Of a DNA stretch of 24,932 nt, positions 8,416-16,313 are shown piece by piece. How positions within the stretch are numbered: the stretch's first letter is position 1; the number at the start of each line of letters is the position of its first letter. Source of the stretch: CAYWGR01 sp964458015. Its GTDB lineage: Bacteria; Planctomycetota; Planctomycetia; Pirellulales; Thermoguttaceae. The notes beneath the pieces were generated by a model. It was not told the origin of the DNA and searched no databases. It saw only the letters and a program-made list of their open reading frames with translations. A program made the position numbers and the translations under genes. The stretch lies in NCBI GenBank assembly GCA_964458015.1, contig CAYWGR010000078.1, positions 1 to 24,932 of the forward strand. The letters run 5' to 3'.

Positions 8416-10262
8416 ACGTCCATGTCGGAAACAACAGCCGTTCCTCCTTGGGCAAATGCTGTCAGCGATTTGTCGTCGGCCGGGGGCAGGAAGCAGTAGG
8501 CCATGTTGACTCGCCCGTCCGCCGAGAAGATTTCAAGCGACGAACGATCCACAAGGATACGCAAGCTAAGGCGACCGTTTGTCAGTTCGACGGTTGCCGA
8601 CGTGCCGCGACAGGACAGTTTCTTTTCCTTGACCGAATACTGGATCGGCACGCCGCGGATTTTCAGCCCCACTTCGGATGCTTCGCGAGGTTCGATATTG
8701 ATGCAAATATCGGCCAGTTCGACCGAAGCATCCGCCATCGGATTCTGCCCCGGCGCAAGTTGACCTTTCCACGCCCGATGCCCTGCTCGAAGTGACTTGA
8801 TTTCCTCGACCGGCAATGTGCATAGACGAATGCCTTGAGGGAACGTGCGAAGCGTCAGCACGGCAGGTATCGACATCTGTTGGTTGAACGGCATGCGAGG
8901 ATAGGATCCGCCGCCCATCCAGGCAATTTGAATCCGGCGGCCGTCCGCTGCCGTAATATCGCTGAATGTTTGCGCGGCATAGCGATTCGCACCGAAATGC
9001 GTCGGAAGCGGGTCTGTCTCTCGTGAAAAAGCCGTGCCGTCGAAGCTGCCGATGAGATACGAGTTATTAGCGCCCCAGAACACCCATTTTTTGTTTTTCG
9101 CGTCACCATCGACCGGCAACTCGAAGAAGTCGGGACACTCCGCAGCGTTCGCCATCGTCACTTTGCATGTTTGCGTCCATTGCTTCAGATCGGGCGATGT
9201 GAATAAGCCGTAGTCATTCATAACCAGATACAATACCATCACCCAAATCTTGCTGGGGGCGTGCCAGATGACTTTCGGAACGCGGTTTTCGGCGGCAACA
9301 TGTTTCATGACGGGATTTTTATCATACTTGGTCCATGTCCGGCCGCGATCGTTGCTATAGGCAATCGACTGGGTAAACGGCTGCCCTTTCGATTCCGGTG
9401 AGGTGCCGCCGGCCGACGTGTAGATGCATACGATAACCTTTTCGTCTCCAGTCTGAAAACCAGCCGTGTTATTTTCATCGACCACAGCCGATCCGGAAAA
9501 GATCGTTCCCAACTTGTCGGGATAAATCGCATGATCCAATTGCGTCCAATGGAGCATATCTGGACTAACGGCATGGCCCCAAGTCATATTTCCCCAGGTA
9601 TTGCCGCTCGGATTGTGCTGGAAGAATAGATGATACTCGCCCTTGTAATAAACCATGCCGTTCGGATCGTTCGTCCAATTTTTCGCCGGGCTAAAATGAA
9701 ATTGGGGACGCAATTGCTCGTCATACAACTTCTCGATCTTGCAGGGAACGGCTTTTGCGCTATCGCTTTGGACGATTTGATCGACGTTGATATGGCCCCA
9801 GCCGCATGTGGCTTTATCGACGATTTGAATCCTGGCTGTCTTCCCCATCAAACCTGCAACATCCCACGTATCCCACTCCAATTGCTCGTTATTCGCTCCG
9901 GTGGATTTGTTAACAGTTTTATCGTCAACAAGCAACTTAACGCAGGCATCGTCGGGCAAATTGCCGCCGCCGATCAGGAGGTTAATGTACTTTCTTTCGA
10001 TCTTGAATGCAGGGGAAGTAAGTATGCCCGTGGATTGATCGCCGTTGAGATACGTGTTGACCAAGCCCTTGCCTTGATAGCCTGCGACGGATTGCTGGTT
10101 GGGTAATGTGCCTTGGGCAGGTTTGCTGCCGAATGCATCGCCGGTGGCTTTCCATGTACCATAATCCGGCCCTTCAAAATCGCCGATCACGATATCGTCG
10201 GCTGCCAGTAGCCTGGTGCAGAAAAATATAGATAGAATGATGCCATACATTGCGGTTTTCAT
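8385..10262 (-). CDS. Secreted GH32 family glycoside hydrolase (fructan/sucrose hydrolase-like)
   Basis: 625 residues. Signal peptide 1-20 (cleavage near LLA-ADD). Residues 22-170 form an extra N-terminal beta-rich region typical of some bacterial levanase-like proteins. The catalytic five-bladed propeller starts near 186 with WTNDPNG (196-202; nucleophile D199), then SGSAVVDENNTAGF (256-269), and the acid/base motif ECP (375-377; E375). A C-terminal beta-sandwich spans about 480-622 (LVDRSSLEIFSADG). Known family role: release of fructose from levan, inulin or sucrose. Oddity: the RDP motif, whose aspartate stabilises the transition state, reads RVP here (327-329, codon GTT), although flanking residues (PKVIWH) are normal. 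The enzyme may therefore be impaired or altered. GGAGA precedes the ATG. Neighbours are a related hydrolase upstream and a sugar porter downstream. Confidence 0.9.
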   Translation of the reverse strand: MKTAMYGIILSIFFCTRLLAADDIVIGDFEGPDYGTWKATGDAFGSKPAQGTLPNQQSVAGYQGKGLVNTYLNGDQSTGILTSPAFKIERKYINLLIGGGNLPDDACVKLLVDDKTVNKSTGANNEQLEWDTWDVAGLMGKTARIQIVDKATCGWGHINVDQIVQSDSAKAVPCKIEKLYDEQLRPQFHFSPAKNWTNDPNGMVYYKGEYHLFFQHNPSGNTWGNMTWGHAVSPDMLHWTQLDHAIYPDKLGTIFSGSAVVDENNTAGFQTGDEKVIVCIYTSAGGTSPESKGQPFTQSIAYSNDRGRTWTKYDKNPVMKHVAAENRVPKVIWHAPSKIWVMVLYLVMNDYGLFTSPDLKQWTQTCKVTMANAAECPDFFELPVDGDAKNKKWVFWGANNSYLIGSFDGTAFSRETDPLPTHFGANRYAAQTFSDITAADGRRIQIAWMGGGSYPRMPFNQQMSIPAVLTLRTFPQGIRLCTLPVEEIKSLRAGHRAWKGQLAPGQNPMADASVELADICINIEPREASEVGLKIRGVPIQYSVKEKKLSCRGTSATVELTNGRLSLRILVDRSSLEIFSADGRVNMAYCFLPPADDKSLTAFAQGGTAVVSDMDVWNLKSTWRK

Positions 10263-10373
10263 AATTGGTCTCCGGTGGGAAAATTAGGGGGGGAACGCCT
10301 CTCTATTAACGAATTCGATACGACAACCTCGCTCAGTTCCTAGTATTGAAAATGATTCAATTCGCATCCGCTG

Positions 10374-11378
10374 TTATTGTTTAGTTTGACCCAATGGTAA
10401 TCCAAGTGAAATGGAACCGTCATCCGCATACTGAACCGGGTAGGGCATGCTTAGCCGGCTGCCGCTGATACAGCCTAACAAAACGTCTTGGCCTTGTGGG
10501 TCGGTTAGCACTTTTGCAATATAAAACGGCCGACCGTCGGGCAACTTGATTTCTGAATGCGGCGACTCCTCAAAAGGACCTCGCAGGGAGTTGGCGGTAT
10601 AGACGCAATTGACGCGGCAAAATTTTTCCTGCTCTCTGGCGCCGCCAGAATAAAGATACCAGCGATTGCCATGTTTCCATATCTGCGGCGTCTCGGGGCG
10701 GTCGAAATTCAACATTAAACCGATAATGCCGCAATCCTCCCAAGTTCGGCCGTCCTTGGATCGCATCAATCCAATGCAACCTCGCTCATTGATCGGTCTG
10801 CCGACGATTCCGCAATTGGCGATCATGTAATACCAGCCGTCGATGGCGTCGGGCAAGACATAAGGATCGGCGAAAAACTCATAGCGAACCGTATCGCCCA
10901 CCTTCAACCCCCGTGTTTGCCAATACGGATCGTCCGGTATCACGTGATCCTTGTAGTTGATGCGAACAGGTCCAACCATGTTCCATTTTTTTAGATCGTC
11001 GCTTTCCGCCAATCCAATCCCGCCGCCTTTTCCGATGGTAATGGCCGTAAAAAGCATTTGCCATCGATCTTTACCGCGCCAAGTGCTGCCGGTGGCAATA
11101 TGACTGTCGCACCATTGGCCTTTTGGATTTGCATGAAGGATTTCGCCTTTTTCGGTCCAATGAATCAAATCCTTGCTGAAGGCCGATCCCACCGATGATT
11201 TATCGTGGCTCACTCCCTTGGGAGTTTGAAGATAAAAAGCATGGTAAATCTCGCCCGACTTGGCAAACCAGAAATCCCACGCCTCTTGCCCATGCGGCTT
11301 GTACAATGCAGACTCGTCGGCCGATACGGCTGTACCAAGAATCGCCCAAACCAAGATGCAATACGAAGTAATCTTCAT
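10374..11378 (-). CDS. Secreted five-bladed propeller glycoside hydrolase (GH43/GH32-like)
   Basis: 334 residues. Signal peptide 1-20 (cleavage near VSA-DE). The remainder looks like a single beta-propeller of the GH32/43/62/68 furanosidase superfamily. WDFWF (34-38) gives a candidate nucleophile D35; FADPYVL (169-175) resembles the RDP-type stabiliser (D171); and ETPQIW (229-234) offers a general acid, E229. Repeated SAFSKDLIHW and LAESDDLKKW blocks are typical blade motifs of these hydrolases. There is no beta-sandwich C-terminal domain, unlike the GH32 next door. The gene lies between the DUF1559 gene (50 bp gap) and GH32 (111 bp gap), all on one strand. It probably attacks the same polysaccharide or its side chains; family and substrate cannot be fixed from sequence reading alone. 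The ribosome binding site is weak. Confidence 0.72.
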   Translation of the reverse strand: MKITSYCILVWAILGTAVSADESALYKPHGQEAWDFWFAKSGEIYHAFYLQTPKGVSHDKSSVGSAFSKDLIHWTEKGEILHANPKGQWCDSHIATGSTWRGKDRWQMLFTAITIGKGGGIGLAESDDLKKWNMVGPVRINYKDHVIPDDPYWQTRGLKVGDTVRYEFFADPYVLPDAIDGWYYMIANCGIVGRPINERGCIGLMRSKDGRTWEDCGIIGLMLNFDRPETPQIWKHGNRWYLYSGGAREQEKFCRVNCVYTANSLRGPFEESPHSEIKLPDGRPFYIAKVLTDPQGQDVLLGCISGSRLSMPYPVQYADDGSISLGLPLGQTKQ

Positions 11379-11428
11379 GAATCGTCTTTAGATGTGAAAT
11401 ATCAAGGGAGGAAAAATTCTTTATGCTG

Positions 11429-12397
11429 TTACAACGATCCGGATGCGACGACCTCGCCGCCCTTGCTGGTGCTTAACGCCCGCCAAGTGCCGAGGTCGAT
11501 GGAATTGCTGAAAAACTGGATCGAACCATCGCACAACGCGGCATTGACTCCGCCGGGATGTTGACTGCGCGCCGCATGATGCAACTCCGTAGGCCACGGC
11601 GGATCGTTGCCCGGTCTGGAAGAAAGACCGACGATGCAGTTGATTCCCATCTCGCCATCAGGAGGACAAGTCTCGTCAACCTGATCGGGGAGCGGGGAAT
11701 TTGGGCTGGTCCATGCCTCGAAACCTTGGCCGCCGCGGCATAGCGTGCAATCACCGATCGAACCTTCCCAATCAGGCCCTTTGGCCGGAATCACCTCGGC
11801 CATCATCAAGGTATTGCTCGTTCCATCGCGGATCTCCGCAATCGTGACCGGTCGGTGCCATGTAAACGGCGCACCGCCGAAAGCAACGCTGTCGCGCGTG
11901 GTTTGCTGGCCCGTGCTTGTGTTGCCCCAGTTCACTGCATAGCAATACCGCCATCGCGACCAATTGACATCATAGAATTGATTCTTAGCGGCACTATCCG
12001 AAGGACAGGCAAAGACGGAGATATAAATCTCTCGGGCTGCTTTGTTCTTCGCGTCGCTGCAACTGGCCGAAAAATCAAACATATCGAACCACGCCTGCTG
12101 TTCCAAATAAGGGCCCATGTAATGGATCCACGTACAATCGTCGAAAAAAGTTCCGCCCATGCGGTTTGTCATGCCCGGCTTGAATAGACACCCCTGAGGG
12201 AAGCATCCTTTAGCGGTATGGTAATTGTGCATTGCCAAGCCTAACTGCTTCAGATTGTTGCCACACTGAAGCCTTCGGGCCGCCTCACGCGCCGTTTGCA
12301 CGGCTGGAAGTAAAAGCGATATCAGAATGCCAATGATCGTAATCACCACGAGCAATTCGACGAGTGTAAAACCACTTATGGGTCGATTTGTTTTCAT
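11429..12397 (-). CDS. DUF1559 prepilin-like protein, module 1
   Basis: 322 residues. The N-terminus is a type IV prepilin/pseudopilin signal: a short basic leader, then G9-F10 (the prepilin peptidase cleavage point) in SGFTLVELLVVITIIGI, followed by a hydrophobic helix and AREAARRLQCGNNLKQLGLA. The C-terminal half carries the DUF1559 hallmark HPGGVNAALCDGSIQFF. This family is massively expanded in Planctomycetota and its function is unknown; the prepilin signal implies assembly or anchoring at the cell envelope. I chose the ATG at 12397, which has AGGTG 5 nt upstream; an in-frame GTG two codons earlier lacks a site. Only a few bases separate it from the stop of the lipoprotein gene upstream, so the two are almost certainly co-transcribed. 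Confidence 0.9.
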   Translation of the reverse strand: MKTNRPISGFTLVELLVVITIIGILISLLLPAVQTAREAARRLQCGNNLKQLGLAMHNYHTAKGCFPQGCLFKPGMTNRMGGTFFDDCTWIHYMGPYLEQQAWFDMFDFSASCSDAKNKAAREIYISVFACPSDSAAKNQFYDVNWSRWRYCYAVNWGNTSTGQQTTRDSVAFGGAPFTWHRPVTIAEIRDGTSNTLMMAEVIPAKGPDWEGSIGDCTLCRGGQGFEAWTSPNSPLPDQVDETCPPDGEMGINCIVGLSSRPGNDPPWPTELHHAARSQHPGGVNAALCDGSIQFFSNSIDLGTWRALSTSKGGEVVASGSL

Positions 12398-12405
12398 CGG
12401 CACAC

Positions 12406-12813
12406 CTAGAGATTAAAGTCTTGTTGTCCTTGATCGTTCTTCACATCCACAGTGATGCCGGTCTTGTATTTCGCCGGAATCAAGTCGATCTTTTCGGGGA
12501 GCGGCTTGCCGGGCGACGAAGCCGATTCAATCATACGGCCCGTCTCTTGCATCGCATTGAAGGTAACCCGCACCTTGCCTAGGGGGACGTTTTCCACTGC
12601 ATAGCGTCCTTCCTTAATCAAAGCTTTCACACCGCCGCCGCGAAATTGCTCATGCGGCATGAACATCACCATGCCCTCGGCCAACGGTTTGCCCGCAATG
12701 GTAACGGCCCCTTCCAGCTTGACGCTGGGATATTCCGGCCCTTTGCGACCGCAGCCGAGCAAAAGGACGGCCAATGCCGCAACCATAGCCGACTGTGCGA
12801 TGTTTTTTTGCAC
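12406..12813 (-). CDS. Transthyretin-like lipoprotein, module 1
   Basis: 135 residues from a GTG start at 12813, chosen because a strong GGGGAGG lies 6 nt upstream; longer versions have no site and would translate a repeat hairpin. Lipoprotein signal with lipobox LLLGC (Cys21). The mature part is a short beta-sandwich of the carboxypeptidase-regulatory/transthyretin-like type: VKLEGAVTIAGKPLAEGMVMFMP, then a YAVENVPLGKVRV strand and a closing IPAKYKTGITVDVK. In Planctomycetota such small lipoproteins very often sit beside DUF1559 genes, as here and in module 2. The role is unknown; a partner for assembly or anchoring of the DUF1559 protein is an inference from this pairing. Confidence 0.85.
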   Translation of the reverse strand: MQKNIAQSAMVAALAVLLLGCGRKGPEYPSVKLEGAVTIAGKPLAEGMVMFMPHEQFRGGGVKALIKEGRYAVENVPLGKVRVTFNAMQETGRMIESASSPGKPLPEKIDLIPAKYKTGITVDVKNDQGQQDFNL

Positions 12814-12871
12814 AACCAACCTCCCCGACGCTTCGATTAAGAAGCAGTGACAATCCCCGATAATGGAAAAC

Positions 12872-12910
12872 CGGATGGTGGAGGGGCATACGAACCACAT
12901 CCACCATCCG
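12872..12910 (-). terminator. Hairpin after PEP-CTERM gene 1 (GGATGGTGG word)
   Basis: CGGATGGTGGA (12872-12882) pairs perfectly over 11 bp with TCCACCATCCG (12900-12910), loop 17 nt. It starts 12 bp after the stop of the minus-strand PEP-CTERM gene, and on that strand GGTTTTCC follows. It may be a terminator or 3'-end hairpin. A similar hairpin made of the same word follows the second PEP-CTERM gene. Confidence 0.5.
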
Positions 12911-12921
12911 TCATTCAAAAC

Positions 12922-13713
12922 CTATTGCCTTTTCTTTCGCCAAGCATAGGCCAGCAGGCCAAATACTCCCGTGAGGACCAATACAATGGTGCTAGGCTCG
13001 GGTATTGGTGTGAAGCTGAAAGAGCTGTAGGTGCATGTTTCCGTGCCGCCACCCCAACAACTGCCATAGAGACCGATCCATGTGGGGCCAGTGGAATCGA
13101 AACCGTAAGACGTTCCTAATGTTCCAATCGTGACCCAATCGGAAGTGCTGCTATTCTTGAACGAAAACGTATAGTCGCTCCCATGTCGCTCGATTCTTTG
13201 ATAAAAGCTGAGGTTTGAACCCAACATGGAATCGACATTTCCCCATCCATCGACACCGCCTCCCTGATTTTTGTTGTCTTCGTATCGGATTCTTGTGGCG
13301 TCATTATAGGGTCCGAACATTCCCGTGCGGATATTATCTCCCGATCCGAACACCATGATGATTCCTGAATGTGCACAAGTGTAGGTCTGCTCGACATCGG
13401 CATACGTGATGGATCGTGCCGACACAACGGCTTCAATCGTGAAGTCGCGAGTATCAGTTGGATCGAGGGAGTAACGCACCGTCGAACCGCCAAAGCTATT
13501 GGCCCATATATTGGCAACCGACGGCGTATAGATCGTCAAGCCGTCATTGACGGTCACTGGATTAGGAGTGATCCCGGCGGTATCAGCCGTAAGGCCCGAC
13601 GGTAAAGATGTGCCGCTGAAATCGGTCGAAAAACTAATCGACTCAGCCTGAGCGATCCCCGCGACGGCGATCAATACCCCTAACCCAAAACCAACAAACA
13701 TACTTTTCAACAT
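12922..13713 (-). CDS. PEP-CTERM sorting domain protein, module 1
   Basis: 263 residues from the ATG at 13713, chosen for GAGGAG 7 nt upstream; a longer start 10 codons earlier lacks a site. Signal peptide about 1-23 (IAVAGIAQA). The body is beta-rich with a concanavalin-like look (SFYQRIERHGSDYTFSFKNS), suggesting a carbohydrate-binding or structural sandwich. The last 27 residues are a PEP-CTERM tail: IPEPST, a hydrophobic helix, then the basic end AYAWRKKRQ. Such proteins are exported, recognised by exosortase and delivered to the cell surface or matrix. No exosortase gene is in this window. The gene sits between the FecR-LamG gene and the lipoprotein/DUF1559 pair, all on one strand. Confidence 0.88.
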   Translation of the reverse strand: MLKSMFVGFGLGVLIAVAGIAQAESISFSTDFSGTSLPSGLTADTAGITPNPVTVNDGLTIYTPSVANIWANSFGGSTVRYSLDPTDTRDFTIEAVVSARSITYADVEQTYTCAHSGIIMVFGSGDNIRTGMFGPYNDATRIRYEDNKNQGGGVDGWGNVDSMLGSNLSFYQRIERHGSDYTFSFKNSSTSDWVTIGTLGTSYGFDSTGPTWIGLYGSCWGGGTETCTYSSFSFTPIPEPSTIVLVLTGVFGLLAYAWRKKRQ

Positions 13714-13839
13714 TTTCGTTCTCCTCAGTGGAAAAGGTAACACAACATATTGGTTTTCATATCAAACAATACTGGGGCGGCAATTGCGATTGCATTACCG
13801 CTGAAAACGAATCCACCTCCACCCCATTAGTGTCCTAGA

Positions 13840-13863
13840 AACAACGCCATTTTTTTCGTTGTT
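13840..13863. terminator. Possible weak hairpin after FecR-LamG gene 1
   Basis: AACAACG (13840-13846) pairs with CGTTGTT (13857-13863) around a T-rich loop. It lies 40 bp past the FecR-LamG stop on the minus strand. The stem is short and no clear T-run follows it, so this is a weak call. Confidence 0.25.
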
Positions 13864-13902
13864 GTTGATCCTCCTTTTCAATTTTAATGTTGCAGCGGAT
13901 AA

Positions 13903-15759
13903 CTACCGGGCCAGCGGATTCAGCCCCTTATGTTGATTGTAGAGCCGTTCAATTTCAGCTTCGGAAAGTTCACGGTCCCAAATGCCGATTTCGTCCAAGC
14001 ATCCATCGAAAAACTCCGCTTGATTATTGGGATCCAAGTATCCACGGCCGATTGCAAAGTTATTGGCGCCCAAATTTCGTTCTTCCGCAACTCCTCGCGA
14101 GGCAAGCCACTTTCCATCCAAAAACAGGCGTTGCAGCTTTGTCCGCCGGTCATAGGTCGCGACAAGATGATGCCAACCGCCCAAGAGTTGCCGCTGTTCA
14201 ACCTTCTGATAGAGATCGTAGTCCCACCAATAGTTGCCAACGAGGAAGTCTTCTTCCAATGGTTTGACGACCAATACATTGGCTCGATTGAGCGACGGCT
14301 CGCCCCAACCGAGGATGCCATTGTTGTCTGGCCCACGATTGGAAATCGACAACCAAGCGGAAATGGAATACGAAGTGTTGCCGATCGGCACTCCGGCGGG
14401 CACTCCGTGGCCTGCATGATAGACAAGCATGTCCCTGCTTGCTGGCCCGTGCAATCGCAGCGCGCCGCCGATCAAGCCCTTGGATTCGGACTCGGGGGAG
14501 TTCTCCGGCAGCAGGTCGCCGCCGCTGGTTGCGTTTTTGCCGAGATTATCGGCATCGTCGAACGACCAGTAAGCAACTAAACCTCGCTTCAATCCGCTTA
14601 CAACCCGCGGGGCAGGAAGATTGCGTACAAAGGATGCTTGAAAATTATTCGCCGATAACGATTGAACGCCGGCCGTCGCACCAAGCCGTATCGCATCACC
14701 GGCCGCCAATCGATGTTTGACGGTTCGTTCTCCCAAGACACTGCTCGTTTGAACAACTTCCACAGTGCCCTCGAAAACGCACACGTCTGCGGTATGGTCC
14801 TTCGCAACATTCACTCCGAACTCCGTGCCGAGATCGGTCACCGTGGCCGTAGGAGTTCGCACGACGAATGTGGGGGCTGGAGATCGGGGGCGGGGGGCGA
14901 GAGATTTATGATTTATGATTTCTGATTTCTGATTTGCAGGCTCTGACCTCTGACCCCAGACCCCTGGTCTCTCTTCACTGGCCACTTCTTCCGGCCACTT
15001 GCCACTAACCACTTTTCCTCTCCTCTCTCCTCTCTTCTCTAAACGCGCTGTCAATTTTCCAATGGAAAGAAATCCGCTGTCGCGGGAATCGACTTTGTAA
15101 GTGACCGGCCCTTGAAGAATGACTTTTGCGCCGGTGTCGTAAGAAATTTCTAGAAGGCCGGAGGAAAGGATAAATTCGTCGCCCAGGGCAATGAATGCTT
15201 TGTTATTCCTTGCGGTTTCCAAGCCCCAATCTCGATTCCCTGATCCTTTAATGGATCCCTTGCAATCGATCATGCCCGAAATTCGACCAATATACGGCTG
15301 CTGTTCTCTCGGAGAAGCAGATTGAACCCATGCCGAAGGAGCCGGAGAGGCGGCCTTGGCAATCGGTTGCGGCTGTGAAACATAGACCATCGAACCAGCC
15401 AAGAGTCCCAGACTGGTAATTACCGTTGCAACAAGCATTGCAAACGGTATTTCCTGCGAAAAGAAACCAAATGTGTTGTGAATTACCGCCGCGAAGATGG
15501 GAAAACGCTGTGCAGAAGAGGCAGAAGCCGGATGAAATTCCTCGTCGGGATCGAATCCATCGAGCCCATCCCATTTCAACGCGGCGTGAACTTGCATTTC
15601 ATCCAGAAATTGTCGCCGGGCCTCCGGATGTTTCTCCAAAGCTTGGCCAAGCAATGCGTATTGTTCCGACGTAATGTCACCGTCGATCAGCGATTCGATC
15701 CAGACGGCCAATTCGGCCGGCGGTTCGAAATCGTGGATCGGTTCACTTATCGCGTTCAT
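13903..15759 (-). CDS. FecR-type anti-sigma regulator with LamG sensor domain, module 1
   Basis: 618 residues. Cytoplasmic N-terminal helical part (1-95: LAVWIESLIDGDITSEQYALLGQAL) resembles the sigma-binding segment of FecR-type anti-sigma factors. A juxtamembrane GFFSQEIPF (98-106) leads into one membrane helix (about 107-127). The periplasmic FecR domain spans about 155-375, with LEISYDTGAKVILQGPV (203-219) and VRTPTATVTDLGTEFGV (300-316). A low-complexity insert occupies 242-295. A LamG/concanavalin-like domain (about 392-611: GLVAYWSFDD, GWHHLVATYD, LFLDG, DEIGIWDREL) may bind glycan. The ATG at 15759 overlaps the sigma gene's stop (ATGA), giving translational coupling. Likely role: senses an extracellular ligand and controls the adjacent sigma factor; this is inference from FecI/FecR-type pairs. 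Confidence 0.85.
   Translation of the reverse strand: MNAISEPIHDFEPPAELAVWIESLIDGDITSEQYALLGQALEKHPEARRQFLDEMQVHAALKWDGLDGFDPDEEFHPASASSAQRFPIFAAVIHNTFGFFSQEIPFAMLVATVITSLGLLAGSMVYVSQPQPIAKAASPAPSAWVQSASPREQQPYIGRISGMIDCKGSIKGSGNRDWGLETARNNKAFIALGDEFILSSGLLEISYDTGAKVILQGPVTYKVDSRDSGFLSIGKLTARLEKRGERRGKVVSGKWPEEVASEERPGVWGQRSEPANQKSEIINHKSLAPRPRSPAPTFVVRTPTATVTDLGTEFGVNVAKDHTADVCVFEGTVEVVQTSSVLGERTVKHRLAAGDAIRLGATAGVQSLSANNFQASFVRNLPAPRVVSGLKRGLVAYWSFDDADNLGKNATSGGDLLPENSPESESKGLIGGALRLHGPASRDMLVYHAGHGVPAGVPIGNTSYSISAWLSISNRGPDNNGILGWGEPSLNRANVLVVKPLEEDFLVGNYWWDYDLYQKVEQRQLLGGWHHLVATYDRRTKLQRLFLDGKWLASRGVAEERNLGANNFAIGRGYLDPNNQAEFFDGCLDEIGIWDRELSEAEIERLYNQHKGLNPLAR
14875..15038 (-). repeat. 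Word-like low-complexity insert in FecR domain, copy 1
   Basis: An in-frame tract of about 54 codons inside the FecR domain. On the coding strand it runs: GA-rich GAGAGGA words (complement of 15014-15040), GTGGCCA/GTGGCAA words (about 14979-15012), GGTCAGAG words, a 7-bp-period array of AAATCAG/AAATCAT units (14903-14935, 4.7 copies) and a C-rich block (14883-14900). The same words in the same order occur at the same position of the second FecR gene. Confidence 0.85.
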
Positions 15760-16313
15760 CGCAACGGCTCCTGATTCGCGTCTTCACGGCTCAGGGAATC
15801 CTGAACGCATTTTCGCAACGTCAACCGGATGCGATACAACGATTTCGAGACGGCCGTCACGGTCGAACCAAGCTGCTCGGCAATCGCCTTCACCGAAAGG
15901 GCCGATTGATAGCGCATGGCGAGCAAATGCCTGCTCTGGTTCGGCAATTTTTGCGCACACGATTGCAAGGCCTCCTGATTGTTCACCAGGGGACTGGCTT
16001 GCGACTGCATATCCTCTTCCAACTGATTCAGCAGTGTATCGTCGAAAAGCAGCCGATCGCGAACGCGACGTTTCCGAAAAGCCAGCACCTGATTGAAGGC
16101 CACGCGATAGGCCCACGAGCGAAAATCCGCCACCGCCTCGACGCGGTCGGCGTCACGCCAAAGCGCCAGATTGGTTTCCTGAAGAACGTCGTAGGCGTCT
16201 TCACTGCGATGCACCAAGGAGTAGATATAAAGATACAGGCAGCGCTGATGATCGCCGATCTGCGCCGAAAGGCGGTCGTGGGCGTCGCGGTCGTTTGCCT
16301 GCGTCTTATCCAT
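15756..16313 (-). CDS. ECF RNA polymerase sigma factor, module 1
   Basis: 185 residues from ATG 16313 (an in-frame GTG directly before it is possible; CGGGAA lies upstream). Region 2 covers about 20-85: RSEDAYDVLQETNLALW (36-52) and FRSWAYRVAFNQVLAFRKRR (64-83). Region 4 covers about 118-170: LPNQSRHLLAMRY, then a helix-turn-helix with LSVKAIAEQLGSTVTAVSKSLYRIR. This is a planctomycete-type ECF factor that redirects RNA polymerase to its own regulon. The gene overlaps the FecR-LamG start by 4 bp, so the two are co-translated, as usual for a sigma factor and its membrane regulator. The PEP-CTERM, DUF1559 and glycosidase genes downstream are plausible targets (inference). Confidence 0.9.
   Translation of the reverse strand: MDKTQANDRDAHDRLSAQIGDHQRCLYLYIYSLVHRSEDAYDVLQETNLALWRDADRVEAVADFRSWAYRVAFNQVLAFRKRRVRDRLLFDDTLLNQLEEDMQSQASPLVNNQEALQSCAQKLPNQSRHLLAMRYQSALSVKAIAEQLGSTVTAVSKSLYRIRLTLRKCVQDSLSREDANQEPLR

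Noticed and set aside
12814..12918. N-terminal extension of the module 1 lipoprotein (starting MNDGWW)
   Set aside because: It would translate the GGATGGTGG hairpin; the GTG at 12813 has a strong site and yields a proper lipoprotein signal.
14903..14935. 7-bp-period array considered as a CRISPR or intergenic satellite
   Set aside because: No spacers, and it lies in frame inside the FecR coding sequence.
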